From positions 164,568,908-164,632,907 of the forward strand of contig NC_085141.1 in the NCBI RefSeq assembly GCF_024139115.2: a stretch of 64,000 nt of DNA, read 5' to 3'. This DNA is from Armigeres subalbatus. Lineage: Eukaryota; Arthropoda; Insecta; Diptera; Culicidae. The translations under genes were made by a program, and so were the position numbers. Below, in pieces: positions 43,640 through 54,179 of this stretch (its first letter is position 1; every line of letters begins with the position of its first letter). The notes under the pieces were generated by a model, which saw only the letters and a list, made by a program, of their open reading frames with translations, was not told the DNA's origin and did no database searches.

Positions 43640-45030
43640 TTATTTATTTGTAATTATTTATTTCAACTGACATGATGTTGTCTTATTGAAAACTTATATC
43701 TATGGAACTTTACATAAAAACGGATAAGCAGTATTCAAATATACAACAACAAAAACAAACAAGCCTTACACATCAATAATAATAACATTAACAAATACTC
43801 TCTGCAACTACACATGACGACATGACTACACATGAAAGATCTAACGGGCTGGCCTCCACGTTGTGTTTGAGAAGTCCCTGAACTCACGACATCGGATTCC
43901 TTTAGGCCATTTCGATGAATTTATGGTGCTCGAACGGTAGCAATCAGCAACTTCAACTTTGAATGATATAAAATCCATCGTAGCGGCATCTTTCCAAGCA
44001 GGTTTTAAGCATTTAATTTTTATCACTTCCGTGATACCAATAGAGTCGTACATCATCTGCAAAACTTCGTCCTCGGTAACATCATTAGCGATGTTCGATA
44101 AATGCAGTTTTACTGTAGCAGTATCCGAGCAAACAGGAGACGGCGAAGCAATCATTGTAGAAGTCAACGGCGGTATTTTTTAAAGCGAGTGCTCATGCGA
44201 TACACTGGACAAATCCACGTTCAATGTAGAAGGTGGAGAAAAGAAAATGTAGAAAAAACCTTCACACACAACCGTTGTTTCGTTCTGCAGACACTCGTTT
44301 TTGCCAGAGTCTATTATATATAGAGTTACGCAAAGAGTGAAGCCAAATCTACCTATTGAACTGTCAAACCGTCTACCTATCGAGCAAAGTAAACAAATGC
44401 TTTTTGGTAAGGCGGAAGTATTGTTATCGCCTAATAAGTATTATGGCGAATTTAAACGCATGAATTGAAATCTATTAGATTTGTTCTAGAAACAGCTTCA
44501 AAAAACTTCAATTCATCCCCCAATAAAGTAGCAACAAGGAACTCATGTGTTTGCACTCTGTTGGTAACTTGGTTATCCAATTAAAAAGCTTTAGAGTGAA
44601 GTCACTTGAAGGGTTGAACAAAAATGAAAGTTGCCAACATAATAACAAGACCATTATTCAGAATAAGTGTAAGAAGATCCTCTTTGCGCAACTCTATATA
44701 ATAGACTCTGGTTTTTGCATTTGTTACACTCTCGTGCCATGTTTCGATATAGGTGCAAAGCGGTGACGTTTATGAGCTACAGCCGGCAGTGAACAATAGC
44801 GATGAAGATTTAGCACTCCCCGTGAATGGAAAAAGTACGCCAAACAAATGTTACTTTTTAACGGATAGAAATGAAGAAACTTTCCAAGTTCAATACTTTT
44901 GGATGCCGGAGGAAGTAAATGAATCGATGAAACTGTATCCGTAGCCGAAATTAGAGCTTTTCACATAAAAATTGCAGTTTTAGCGAGCACAGGTACGAAG
45001 TAGTATCGTCGGATAAAGCAACAACACAAA
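43640..45030 (-). mobile_element. LINE relic (CR1-like ORF1 end) inserted in a satellite unit
   Basis: Splits the left array after cactagttttatt and ends before gagttgg at 45033. On the minus strand 44167-43841 encodes VKLHLSNIANDVTEDEVLQM and SSKWPKGIRCREFRDF, resembling the C-terminal RRM-like domain of CR1/L2-type ORF1 proteins. The 3' tail is a (TAAA)-type repeat at 43640-43670. RT is not present. It also contains the hAT MITE at 44305-44710. Confidence 0.6.
44305..44710. mobile_element. hAT-type MITE, 8-bp target duplication GTTTTTGC
   Basis: gtttttgc at 44297-44304 and 44711-44718. Ends cagagtctattatatatagag and its near-mirror ctctatataatagactctg. 406 bp, non-coding. Confidence 0.85.
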
Positions 45031-45600
45031 TTGAGTTGGAATAGCTCCAGGAGGACCTCGTAACACCATTACAGACACACCACAGAATTCGTTCGACATC
45101 TACGACACTCCAAATTATCCTTGAGTACAGATCCTAATATTCAAATCGATCAACATGCAGGTCTCCGATGTCCCCACTAGTTTTATGAGTTGGAATAGCT
45201 CCAGGATACCTCGTAACACCATTACAAACACACCACAGAATTCGTTCGACATCTACGACATTCCAAACTCTCCTTGAGATCAGATCTTAATATTCAAATC
45301 GAACAACATGAAGATCTTCGATGTCCTCACTAGTTTTATGAGGTGGAATAGCTCCGCGATACCTCTCAACACCATTACAGGCACACCAGAGTTCGTTCGA
45401 CATCTACGGCACTCCAAACTATCCTTGAGTACAGGTCTTAATATTCAAATCGATCAACATGAAGATCTTTGATGTCCCTACTAGTTTTATGAGTTGGAAT
45501 AGCTCCAGGATACATCGCAACACAAATTCAGACACTCCACAGAATTCGTTCGACACCTACGACGCTCCAAACTATCCTTGAGTACAGTACTTAACTATTG
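45031..45600 (+). repeat. ~154-bp satellite, left array part 2
   Basis: Continuation after the LINE insertion: unit starts at 45033, 45187, 45340 and 45491, the same monomer and phase. Confidence 0.9.
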
Positions 45601-46340
45601 ATTTCTTTTGGTACACTGCTTTCAAAAAGTTTACTCCTAGTGTGGTGCATGTTTGCAGCAGTGCACCAGAGCTTAACATGTCGATTCGAAAATTTTACCT
45701 TCTGTTGACGATCTCACAGAATCACATTAAATGGTTGCAGAGGAACTGAGAGAGATTTTTGTTAGCAACATGTTTCAGATATTACATTTAATTAATTTTG
45801 GGATAATGGTGAAAAGTGTTTGAAAAGAAATTTTATGAAACTATTTAAACGTAAATTAGATTACTCTTACATATAAATGTTAGTCTTAGTAACATCCACT
45901 TCCGTGCAATACTGAAACCAATTATACTGTCGATTGAATGTGTTGCGAGCTTTATTCAGTTCTTGGTACGCAATCCTCATTTATTGGTTAGACTGTCATC
46001 TCATGATACCCCTTGGTGTTTTCAATACGTATAAAAATGGTAAACACTTGGGTAAACACAGTGGCGTAGCCACGGGGGTGGTTTTGGACATAAAACAAAT
46101 TGGACAAATTTTTTAGAAAAACATTTTTTTTCGAACCTTCTCGAAATTAACCAAATGTTCAGAAACCCCCCTCCCCCCAGAGCAATTTTCTGGCTACGCT
46201 ACTGGGTAAACATATCGTATAAAATATATAATATGTATAATAAATATTAAACAAGTAAGTATGAGAGTACCAATGCCTTCAGGGTGCAACTTACTCTAAT
46301 TCTGATCGATTATAGAGTAGCAATAATTCACATGTATAGC
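45601..46340. other. Spacer between the inverted satellite arrays
   Basis: The centre of the foldback element. No gene seen. Contains the small hAT MITE at 46059-46204. Confidence 0.5.
46059..46204. mobile_element. hAT-type MITE, TIR CAGTGGCGTAGCCA, TSD GGTAAACA
   Basis: 146 bp, 8-bp duplications ggtaaaca at 46051-46058 and 46205-46212. Ends cagtggcgtagcca and tggctacgctactg, a TIR type common in hAT MITEs. Confidence 0.9.
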
Positions 46341-46344
46341 CCAG

Positions 46345-47650
46345 CCGGTCATCAAGAGACGCCGTGGTACTCGTAGACCAAGCTTTATTCTATAACACTA
46401 TAGACGATAAAAGGAACGAAAAAATTGTGGATGCGATGTTTGTGATCACAATAACACGTTTTTTTTGTACGATTTTTATAAGATTTTTATATAATGGTGT
46501 AATGATGTTCCATGATGGTTCTCCAACTAACAAACAAGCTTCAGAATCCATGAATCATTCTGTTGGTCTTTTAGACCTCCAATATCTGAACTCATGTATG
46601 GCGCCGTAAATATTCCGGGAATGTTATGATTTGTATATACTGGTATATTGATGTCCCACTCCCATATTCACTCTGTTGGCCTCGTAGACCTCCAATATCT
46701 GAACTCAAAAATCGTTTGGAGTACCGTAGACATTCTTGTAATGTTTCAATTTTCATATACAGGTGTAATGATGTCTCATGGGGTTTTTACAACCAACACA
46801 TAAGCTGAGTTGCATTTGAATCACTCTGTTGGTCTTGTAGACCCCCATGATCTGAATTCAAGAATGATTTGGAGTACCGTAGATACTCTGGGAATATTGT
46901 ATTTTGTATATACTGGTGTAATGATGTTCCATGGGGCTTCTCCAACTAACACACAAGCGAAATCAATGAAACACTTTGTTGGGCTTGAAGACCTCCAGTA
47001 TCTGAACTCAAGTATGATTTGGATTACCCCAGGAACTCTGGGAATGCTGTGATTCGCTTATTCTGGTGTAATGATGTCCCAAGGGGTTGCTCCAACTAAC
47101 ATACATGCTCAGGACCTTATGAATCACTCTGTTGGTGTTGTAGAACTTCAAAATCTGAACTCAAGAAAGTTTTGGAGTACCGTAGCTATTCTGGGAATGT
47201 GGATGTTTTTATATACTGACACAATCACGTCCCATGGGGTTTTTACAACTAACACACAAGCTCAGGAACCTATCAATCACTTTGTTGGTCTTATAGTCCT
47301 CCAAGATCTGAACTCAAGAATTGTTTGGAGTACCGTAGATATTCTGGGAGTCTTGTATTTTGTATATACTGCTGTATTAATGTTCCATGGGGCTCTTCCA
47401 ACTATTACACCAGCTCGGGAGCCTATGAATTGCTCTGTTGATCTTGTAGACCTCCAATATCTGAACTCAAGAATAGTTTGGAGTACCGTTTATGTTTTGG
47501 TAAAACTGCCATTTTGCGATTTGATAAAAAATAGTTTAATTATGTCTCAAGTAGCAATGCCAACTTCAAATTAGGATTGAGGCCCCGTAAAACGCTTTGT
47601 TGTTTAGTAGATCATCAAGATCTGAACTCAAGAAAGGTTTGGAAGCCCTA
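46345..47650 (-). repeat. ~154-bp satellite, right array (about 8 units, inverted)
   Basis: tctgaactcaag and tttggagtaccgtagat recur at roughly 46589, 46699, 46851, 47002, 47154, 47308, 47459 and 47622, mostly 151-154 bp apart. Reverse-complementing the left monomer gives matching phrases in the same order. Plus-strand open frames here (for example 47071-47574) are a by-product of the repeat. Confidence 0.85.
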
Positions 47651-47819
47651 GAAGATCTAAAAAAAATCTACCCCATATTTCTACTTTTTCAAGGTTTGCA
47701 TACGTTTTTGAAGCAGAATGTCCAAAATTTATGTTGAAATACGACAAATAAAAATCCGTATTGAATCGGTTAGGTACGCGAAGTACCAATGGTACGCCTT
47801 ACCCAGCATTTGCTGTGCC

Positions 47820-47980
47820 CGAAGTAATACCTAGCAGTGATAATAATGCGTAGATGAAGGCTTACTGCTACCTGTTGATGGTGTTGGTTTGCGTGGATTT
47901 GCTATCAAATTCGTCAAATCAACACTTGAATCTTTGTTTACAACAGCAGATGTGTAAGTCGTTTTCAAAATTTGTTATTG
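47820..47980. mobile_element. Half copy of the palindromic MITE at 40231-40463
   Basis: ctgttgatggtgttggtttg and gaatctttgtttaca match the right arm of that MITE. The left arm is absent. Confidence 0.7.
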
Positions 47981-48823
47981 AACTATCAAGATCGCCCTTC
48001 TTATTATTGGTCGAATTCGTCAATACATACTGCGAAATTGAGGTCGACTGCCTTTTATTATAGATCTCTGAAGATTTTCTTTCTACTTATACTACTGAAG
48101 TGAAAAAATAACAAATGTTTGATTGATATGATACTTTTCTCTTTTATTGTAAGTTTTGCTTTTAAAATATCGTGTAACTAAAATTGCAATGATACAACTT
48201 ACATTATTTACAACAAAAAAGAATTAAAAAAATGGATTCTACGTCCATTGCACATGCATAAATACAGTAAAAATTTCTGCGATTCGTTATTTTTCATAAT
48301 TTGATTTTCCGTCCAATGGGATCAAGAAAATAATTCCCGATCACATAATAGCACATGCAGTTTCAAATTTGTTCACCAACATCTAAAAGGTGGAATACAC
48401 AGTAGTACATTGATAACATTTGTTTTTCTTTTACCAGGTCTAAGAAGGAGCCGAAAGTTGATTGCTATTTACAGCTTTTCAATTTTGCTTTACGTGGTTT
48501 TGAATTTTTATTTTCTTGTCTAGGATCGATTTGCTAATGACGAGATTTTGTTGAGATTTGGCCGCTTAACGAAATAAAAAAAAAGTTTCGAAGATCATGG
48601 TGAATGACATCTACTCTTGTTTTGTCTACATTCCTGACTCTGCGATTCCTTCGTCATCTGTTGGAAATGAAATATAATGAAAATAGTTAACATTTATACA
48701 TTGTATGCAACCATCGTTGGTGTGATAAATGAACGCTTAAGAGTGTTAGAGTGAAAGAACAATTTGGATTTTTTGTCAAAAGTTTATGTTTATGTTAGTA
48801 TGACAAAGTAATTAAATAGAAAT
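47981..48823. other. Probable 3' flank of the phosphatase gene
   Basis: AT-rich, with no repeat family recognised. On the minus strand it lies downstream of the stop at 48824. It contains tttattgtaag and aataaa-like stretches (for example ttttatt at 48139) that may serve polyadenylation, but no single site can be chosen. Confidence 0.4.
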
Positions 48824-49659
48824 CTACCAACCCATTTCTCTAAGCTTTAAATATAGCTCATCATTAACACCACCACCACAAAGATTATTATCTTCGTCTA
48901 CGATAACAATGATGTCATCGTCTTGCTCATCTTCCTCGTCTTCGACGAAATGGTGCTTGTATCGTATTCGCTCGATACCGCCGTCCATGCTGAGATTATT
49001 CTTCTCATTGTTTTTGTGCAACAATAGCTCCCGCTGCTCATTTGAATCATCTTCGTCCTCTTCATCGGAGTCGATGCCGACGTCGATTTCTGTTTCGTCG
49101 TCTTTCTTATCCTCGGCATCGTCACCATCAACTCGAATAATGATGTGCGCGCTGTTTGCGTGACTGTCGTCGTTGATAGCGATAACGATGCTGCTTCGAC
49201 CACTGCTCCGATTATCGCTATCGTTCTCTAACTGTCATCTTTCCTCTTTCCATAACTTGCAACCAATCGATTGCTGGTCGCTACTGTTAATACCTTCGGG
49301 CTTGATTTCGACAGATTCGATCAAACGACTACTTCCGTCTTGACTAGTGTCATTACTGTTGCTGTTACTCTTATCAGCTATATCTTCGGCTGCCTGTTGC
49401 AGTTGTTCGTTACTACTATTTCTATTGGGTACTTGTACTTCAACGGCTATCACTTCTGTTTCTTGGCAATAATTTGCGTCGGTTTTGGCATCGTCAGTCG
49501 TACTGTTATTAAGATTATTGCTTTGCTCTTCCTCACCGAGGGTGCTACCAACAAGTTCGTTGTCCTTAGATTCACTGATCAGTTCGCCTTCGTTATTGAT
49601 GTTCCCTCCCTCAGATTCAATTAGCTGTCTTTCTTCAGAAACATCTTGTTCACCTGGTT
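48824..49659 (-). CDS. Candidate long C-terminal tail exon of the receptor phosphatase, with one in-frame TGA
   Basis: From an acceptor (acattaccag, exon starting 49659) the minus frame runs 278 codons to TAG at 48824-48826 with one internal stop, TGA at 49235-49237. The first part reads EPGEQDVSEERQLIESEG and ends KLWKEER; after TGA it continues QLENDSDNRSSGRSS, a very acidic DSDEEDEDD stretch and ends KLREMGW. Entry phase (needs one base) fits the donor of the exon at 57318. The composition is Ser/Asn/Glu/Asp rich, disordered, with no domain. It could instead be a separate gene or a recent pseudogene; linkage to the phosphatase is inferred from strand, phase and position. Confidence 0.6.
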
Positions 49660-49904
49660 CTGGTAATGTTATTTAGCAAGTACCAATTAAGCCACCATTT
49701 TGTTAGAGTTTTTTCCATATACAAAGTGCAGTACATAAGTTAATCGTTTGCATTTCCGACACCGTAAAACAGGTTGATTGCATATTGAATCCAAGTGTAA
49801 TTGTAATAAAAGAGGGGAATAGTAAAAACATGAATGGTTGATTACATTGAAATAATGTTTTATTTGAGGTTACTTTTTTAAATTTACATCTTTCGTTTCT
49901 TTTT

Positions 49905-49984
49905 CTATACTACTGTAAGCTTGGTGTTGGAATTGCCTAAAAGATGGCTCTCTTCGGTTTGGTTTAGTGTGCTTTCGTCGGGAA
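49905..49984 (-). CDS. Candidate short alternative terminal exon of the receptor phosphatase
   Basis: The acceptor is strong (tttctatttctttctaag, exon from 49984). With the one-base carry-over from the exon at 57318 it reads V, then PDESTLNQTEESHLLGNSNT and KLTVV, stop TAG at 49905-49907. The phase is the same as that of the longer exon at 49659, so the two could be alternative ends. No donor in the right phase to join it to 49659 is seen. Short length keeps confidence moderate. Confidence 0.5.
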
Positions 49985-50168
49985 CTTAGAAAGAAATAGA
50001 AATAAAAATATAAGAAAATGTGCAGGTATTTTCAAATAATAAACAAAACTAATCCCAACACACGTTTCAAACACCATGCAATTTGAAGATCTGATTTGAG
50101 AAGAATGTGACGATCTACGTTGGTTATTATGATATTACTGACATTGCAGAATAATTGAAACCTAAAAG

Positions 50169-50502
50169 CAGGGCTGACAATAGTTATTCTCGTCGTATAA
50201 AGAAAGCGAAAAAATATAGTCTTGGTCATAACATTGCACGACACAATACCTATTCGGTTTTTCGCACCGCATGCCTACGACGAAGATAGTCGCGCAGCCA
50301 CAATTTATGACGATTACCGTCGTCACTTCTTCACATAATTGATTGCACATCGTTAAAGACGGAATAGTTGAAAACATAATGACGTTCATTATTACAAAGG
50401 ATTGGTTGCACGACATTAACGATGCGTCGAATAGCAATGAAGACACTACAACTCGTCGCTACTGTACATTTTGTTCAGCGTCGATGACTATTGTCAGCCC
50501 TG
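50169..50502. mobile_element. hAT-type MITE, TIR CAGGGCTGACAATAGT
   Basis: Ends cagggctgacaatagt and actattgtcagccctg; 8-bp flanks cct[a/g]aaag (50161-50168, 50503-50510). 334 bp, intronic on the phosphatase model. Confidence 0.85.
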
Positions 50503-50989
50503 CCTGAAAGCTATTATTATCGTATTTTCATGTTTTTTAAGAATTGATAATTCATAAACTCAACACTGCCACTCCTATCTACCTAGTAATTAGGAAAATG
50601 AAAAGAATGGCTGATGTCGTACTTCATGAAAAGATCTCAACACGCCGATATCGAAATAAGTGCCACGGTGTTGTATATAGGGGAAGGTATTAATTAGGTC
50701 AGAATTGGCCTTAAGCTGGCAATATGGCCAATGGCCATGGTCAATCTTACTCCGTAACACAACATGTAAATGTAACTACCCAGCGTTATGGGTTTTTATG
50801 CATGAATGATTAACTTTTGTCAAGTGATGAACTTATGGTTCGGCTGACCTTAACTCAAGCTGAATTGAATCATCCATTTGTATCATCGTAGGGTTTCTTT
50901 TGTTCTTCTTTGTTAAAACAGTGAATTAGGATTCGAAAATGATTTTACCAACACTGGTCCAGTGGATGGCAGATTGGTTCAAATCGAAT

Positions 50990-52985
50990 ATTCAAAAACC
51001 AAAACGATTTTCAGGGACGAGGCTGCTCGTAGTGCCGATATCGCGTCTGATCATCACCTCCTCATCGGCGAAATACGCTTGCGCCTCCTGCCGACGAAGG
51101 AGGAGAGAGTTGGACGACAGTTCAACACACGCCGACTGGAAGATGCCACGGTGAAACGGTCCTTCGGTGAAGAACTGGAGACGCGTGCTGCAGATATTCC
51201 GGAAGGTGGCAGCGTAGAAGACCAATACACCGTCATCGTCATATTGCCTTCATCGCCACCAGTGAGAACAATCTGGGTAAACTGCGCAGCCAGAGAAAAC
51301 AATGGATCACCGATGAGACCTGGAGGAAAATAGAGGAGCGAAGAGAAGCCAAAGCCGCGATAGAGCGATCAAAAAGCAAAGAAGCCAAAGTCTTAGCCCG
51401 TCAACGATACTCGGCTCTTGAGAAGGAAGTAAAACGCTCATGTCGACGGGACAAGCGAGCGTCGGCAACGATGCCTGTAAAAGACGCGAATGATCAGTTA
51501 TTGACCGACCCAACTGACCAGCTGTAATGCTTGTTCGAGCACTTCGAACAACTTTTTCAAGTGCCAGCCAGGCCACCACCACCTCGGCATGATCTGCCTA
51601 GGATCCGACGAATAACACGCGTCAATACCGAAGCTCCATTGCTGCTAGAGATTCAAACAGCCATCCAAAGCATGAAGTAGAATAAAGCCCCAGGGGTCGA
51701 TCGCATATTAGCCGAGATGCTCAAAGGCTGACCCCATGACATCCGTTCAACTACTGCATCGTTTATTTCGTAATATCTGGGACACCACAACTTTTCCGGT
51801 CGACTGGATGCAAGGTATTTTAGTGAAGGTGCCCAAAAAGGGTGATCTGACTGTATGCGATAACTGGCGAGGTATTATGTTGCTGTGTACCGTTCTCAAA
51901 GTTCTATGCAAATCTATCCTAGTTATCCTATATCCGGTAGCAGCAGGCCGGATTCCGTGCCGAAAGATCCTGTGTGGACCATATTGTCACGCTCTGTATC
52001 ATTCTAGAGGAGGTCAACGAACTCCAAGAGTCCCTTTACTTGGTATTCATTGACTGTGAAAAAGCTTTCGACCGTCTGAATCACGAGAATATGTGGGGCG
52101 CCCTGAAATGCAATGGGGTCTTGTCCGACCATATCCGGGTCGTAGCTGGTGTGAGGCAAGGATGTATTCTATCACCGTTACTGTTTCTCATCGTAATCGA
52201 CGAGATTCTGGTAGGTGCGATTGACCGTGAACCAAACCGCGGGCTGTTATGGCAGCCTATAACCATGGAATTGGCTGATGACGTTGCTCTCCTCGCTCAA
52301 CGGAGCTCTGAAATGCAGAGTAAGCTCAACGACCTTGCCGAGCGCTCCTCTTTGGCAGGCTTAGTCATCAACGTCAACAAAACCAAATCGTTGGATGTAA
52401 ACACGGTGACCCCTTCCAGTTTCACAGTAACCGGGCAACCAGTGGAGAATGTTGAAAGCTTCCAATATCTTGGTAGCCAAATGGCGTCAGACGGCGGTAC
52501 CAAGATCGACATAGGCGCACGGATCAAGAAAGCAAGGGCTGCCTTTGCGAGTTAAAGAAATATCTGGAAAAATAGGCAGATAAGTGAACGCCCCAAAATA
52601 CGAATTTTCAACTCTAATGTGAAATCTGTGATATTATTCGCTAGCGTAGCATGGTGTGTATCAGTGGAGAACACACAACAACTGCAGGTGTTCATCAACG
52701 AGCTCCATCGTCGTTCACCAGAGGCCAATAGCAACTGAAATTCGGGATCGGAAGTGGGACTGGGTCGGCCACACTCAACGTAGGGGCGGACATGAAATCT
52801 GTAAACAACCATTACACTGGAACCCAGCGGGACATCGCAGCAGAGGCAGACCCAGAGGCTCATGGCGGTGAAACCTCAATAAATAAATAAAAGAAGTCGA
52901 CCGAAATCTAACCTGGCAACAGGTTAAAGCGATAGCTGGACATCGCTCAGGATGGAGATCTTTGAAGTCGGCCCTTTGCACCACC
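50990..52985 (+). mobile_element. LINE relic (RTE-like or related clade), 5'-truncated and mutated
   Basis: Begins in the endonuclease end (SADIASDHHLLIGEIRLRLL), continues through linker, RT and C-terminal region, and ends with short (aata)n repeats near 52880 and a coding-like tail to the copia sequence. Fragments of the same family lie at 39688-39812, and probably 56632-56800. Several stops and deletions. Confidence 0.75.
51736..52558 (+). pseudogene. LINE reverse transcriptase, decayed
   Basis: Motifs: MQGILVKVPKKGDLTVCDNW, RGIMLL, then in a shifted frame LYLVFIDCEKAFDRLNHENM, VAGVRQGCILSPLLFLIVID, MELADDVALLAQ (catalytic ADD kept, with a short deletion before it) and ESFQYLGSQMASDGGTKIDI. 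Stops are seen upstream (for example in the linker at 51678 and 51729) and at 52556. The clade could not be fixed by eye. Confidence 0.8.
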
Positions 52986-53840
52986 GGAGGTGTACAGGAT
53001 CCATAAATTTAAAAAATAACGAGGCTGCTTTTGTAGGCGCTCAGAAGGTGTCTATCTACGTGGCAGACGCATCCGAGATAGCGATTGTAGTCGGAGACAA
53101 CGTCGAGCTAGATGCTGAAATAGATGGAGAATGCTGTAGCCTAGATGTCACTAACGTTTTATGTATTCCATATCTTGCAGTGAACCTTCTCTCTTCTACG
53201 GACTAACAACGACAGAGAGTATATCGGTAAGCATATCGTCAAATTCATCAAGACGGACGGTATTCGTCACGAGACAACTGTACCTCACAATCCAGAGCAA
53301 AACGCATGAACCGGACGTTTCAGGGGCGAGCCAGACGTCCATTGCTCGACGGCAAGATGGACAAACGTTTTTGGGTAGAAGCAGCGTTGACAGCGGGAAC
53401 AAGAAGACGAGGTGCACAGCGGGCAAGGTGGATCGATCAGGTTGAGGACGATTTGCGGACCCTCCGCAGACTGCGTGGTTGGCGAAGTGCAGCCATGGAC
53501 CGAGCTGAATGGAGAAGACTTTTATGTGCAGCACAGGCCACTCCGGCCTTACTCTGATAATAAATAAATAAAAGCGTTGACAGCGGTCTACATAAACAAT
53601 CGATCGCCGATGAAGAGTATCCCGATCAGCCTGAATCGAATCTACGCGTCTTCGGAGCAAGAGCAATATCGTATGTTCCGAAGGCCAAGTCACCGTGTAT
53701 TCTAATTGGATATTCGGAGCGTTCCAAGGTCGAACAGATTCAACCGGTGAACCGATGGTTTTTGAAGCTGCTCAGCAAGAAGTCATTGACGGCGACTAAC
53801 ACGGCGGAGTCGACTACGACGATTGTGCGAAGGAGAAGGT
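52986..53840 (+). pseudogene. Ty1/copia pol fragment (pre-integrase and integrase)
   Basis: 52986-53206: VSIYVADASEIAIVVGDNVE and LDVTNVLCIPYLAVNLLSST, the protease/GAG-pre-integrase stretch of copia elements. 53250-53390: GIRHETTVPHNPEQNA and RPLLDGKMDKRFWVEAALTA, from the integrase core, with a deletion between. After a nested LINE fragment it resumes VYINNRSPMKSIPISLNRIY and later LIGYSERSKVEQ. Frameshifts and deletions throughout. No LTR recognised. Confidence 0.8.
53399..53572 (+). mobile_element. LINE 3'-end fragment nested in copia integrase
   Basis: 13-bp duplication gcgttgacagcgg at 53386-53398 and 53573-53585. The insert encodes RRRGAQRARWIDQVEDDLRT and AMDRAEWRRLLCAAQATPA, the same C-terminal type as the LINE at 12939-14532, ending in (aata)n. 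A 174-bp extreme 5' truncation. Confidence 0.9.
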
Positions 53841-54179
53841 GAATTACAGGATAGAGCCACAAGACTCTAGACTCTACAAGGCAGACTTACAATGGAGGCA
53901 GCGGGAAGGAGCGCAGCTCCCAGGAAAGTATGATAATTTTATAGATGCGCGATGCGTCTTGTGTAAGCATAAGATTTTGCAACTTTATAGAACCAACGCA
54001 GCAATACGAGGTGTGATCGAGAGCTCGAGAACTTGAATAGCACCGAGCTCTCGCCACACTCGAAGGAAGTCTTCGAAACCCAGTGAGGCAAGGAGAAAAA
54101 GCCGGGGAGCTACTTTTACAACCCGGCCATGAAAGGTCGCCTCTTCGATGGTGAGCCCTTCAGCGAATGTATGGTTCAG

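Larger units (their letters stand above)
42478..47770. mobile_element. 5.3-kb foldback element with satellite arms, TA target duplication
   Basis: Termini ACCGATTCAATACGGAT are perfect 17-bp inverted repeats at 42478-42494 and 47754-47770, with TA on each side (42476-42477, 47771-47772). The left arm holds ~154-bp tandem repeats and the right arm the same monomer in the opposite direction; the monomers share tttggagt..cgtagat and tctg.actcaag landmarks. No transposase is seen. It carries later insertions: a LINE relic at 43640-45030 and hAT MITEs at 44305-44710 and 46059-46204. Confidence 0.85.

Noticed and set aside
46364..47574. Repeated plus-strand frames with similar peptides (MMFHGA..., SVGLVDLQ...)
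   Set aside because: They are reading frames of the ~154-bp satellite in the right arm of the foldback element. Units are interrupted and unsupported as protein.
48909..49624. Plus-strand serine-rich and phenylalanine/valine-rich frames
   Set aside because: Shadows of the acidic minus-strand exon; the repetitive Asp/Glu/Asn codons give Ser/Val-rich antisense frames.
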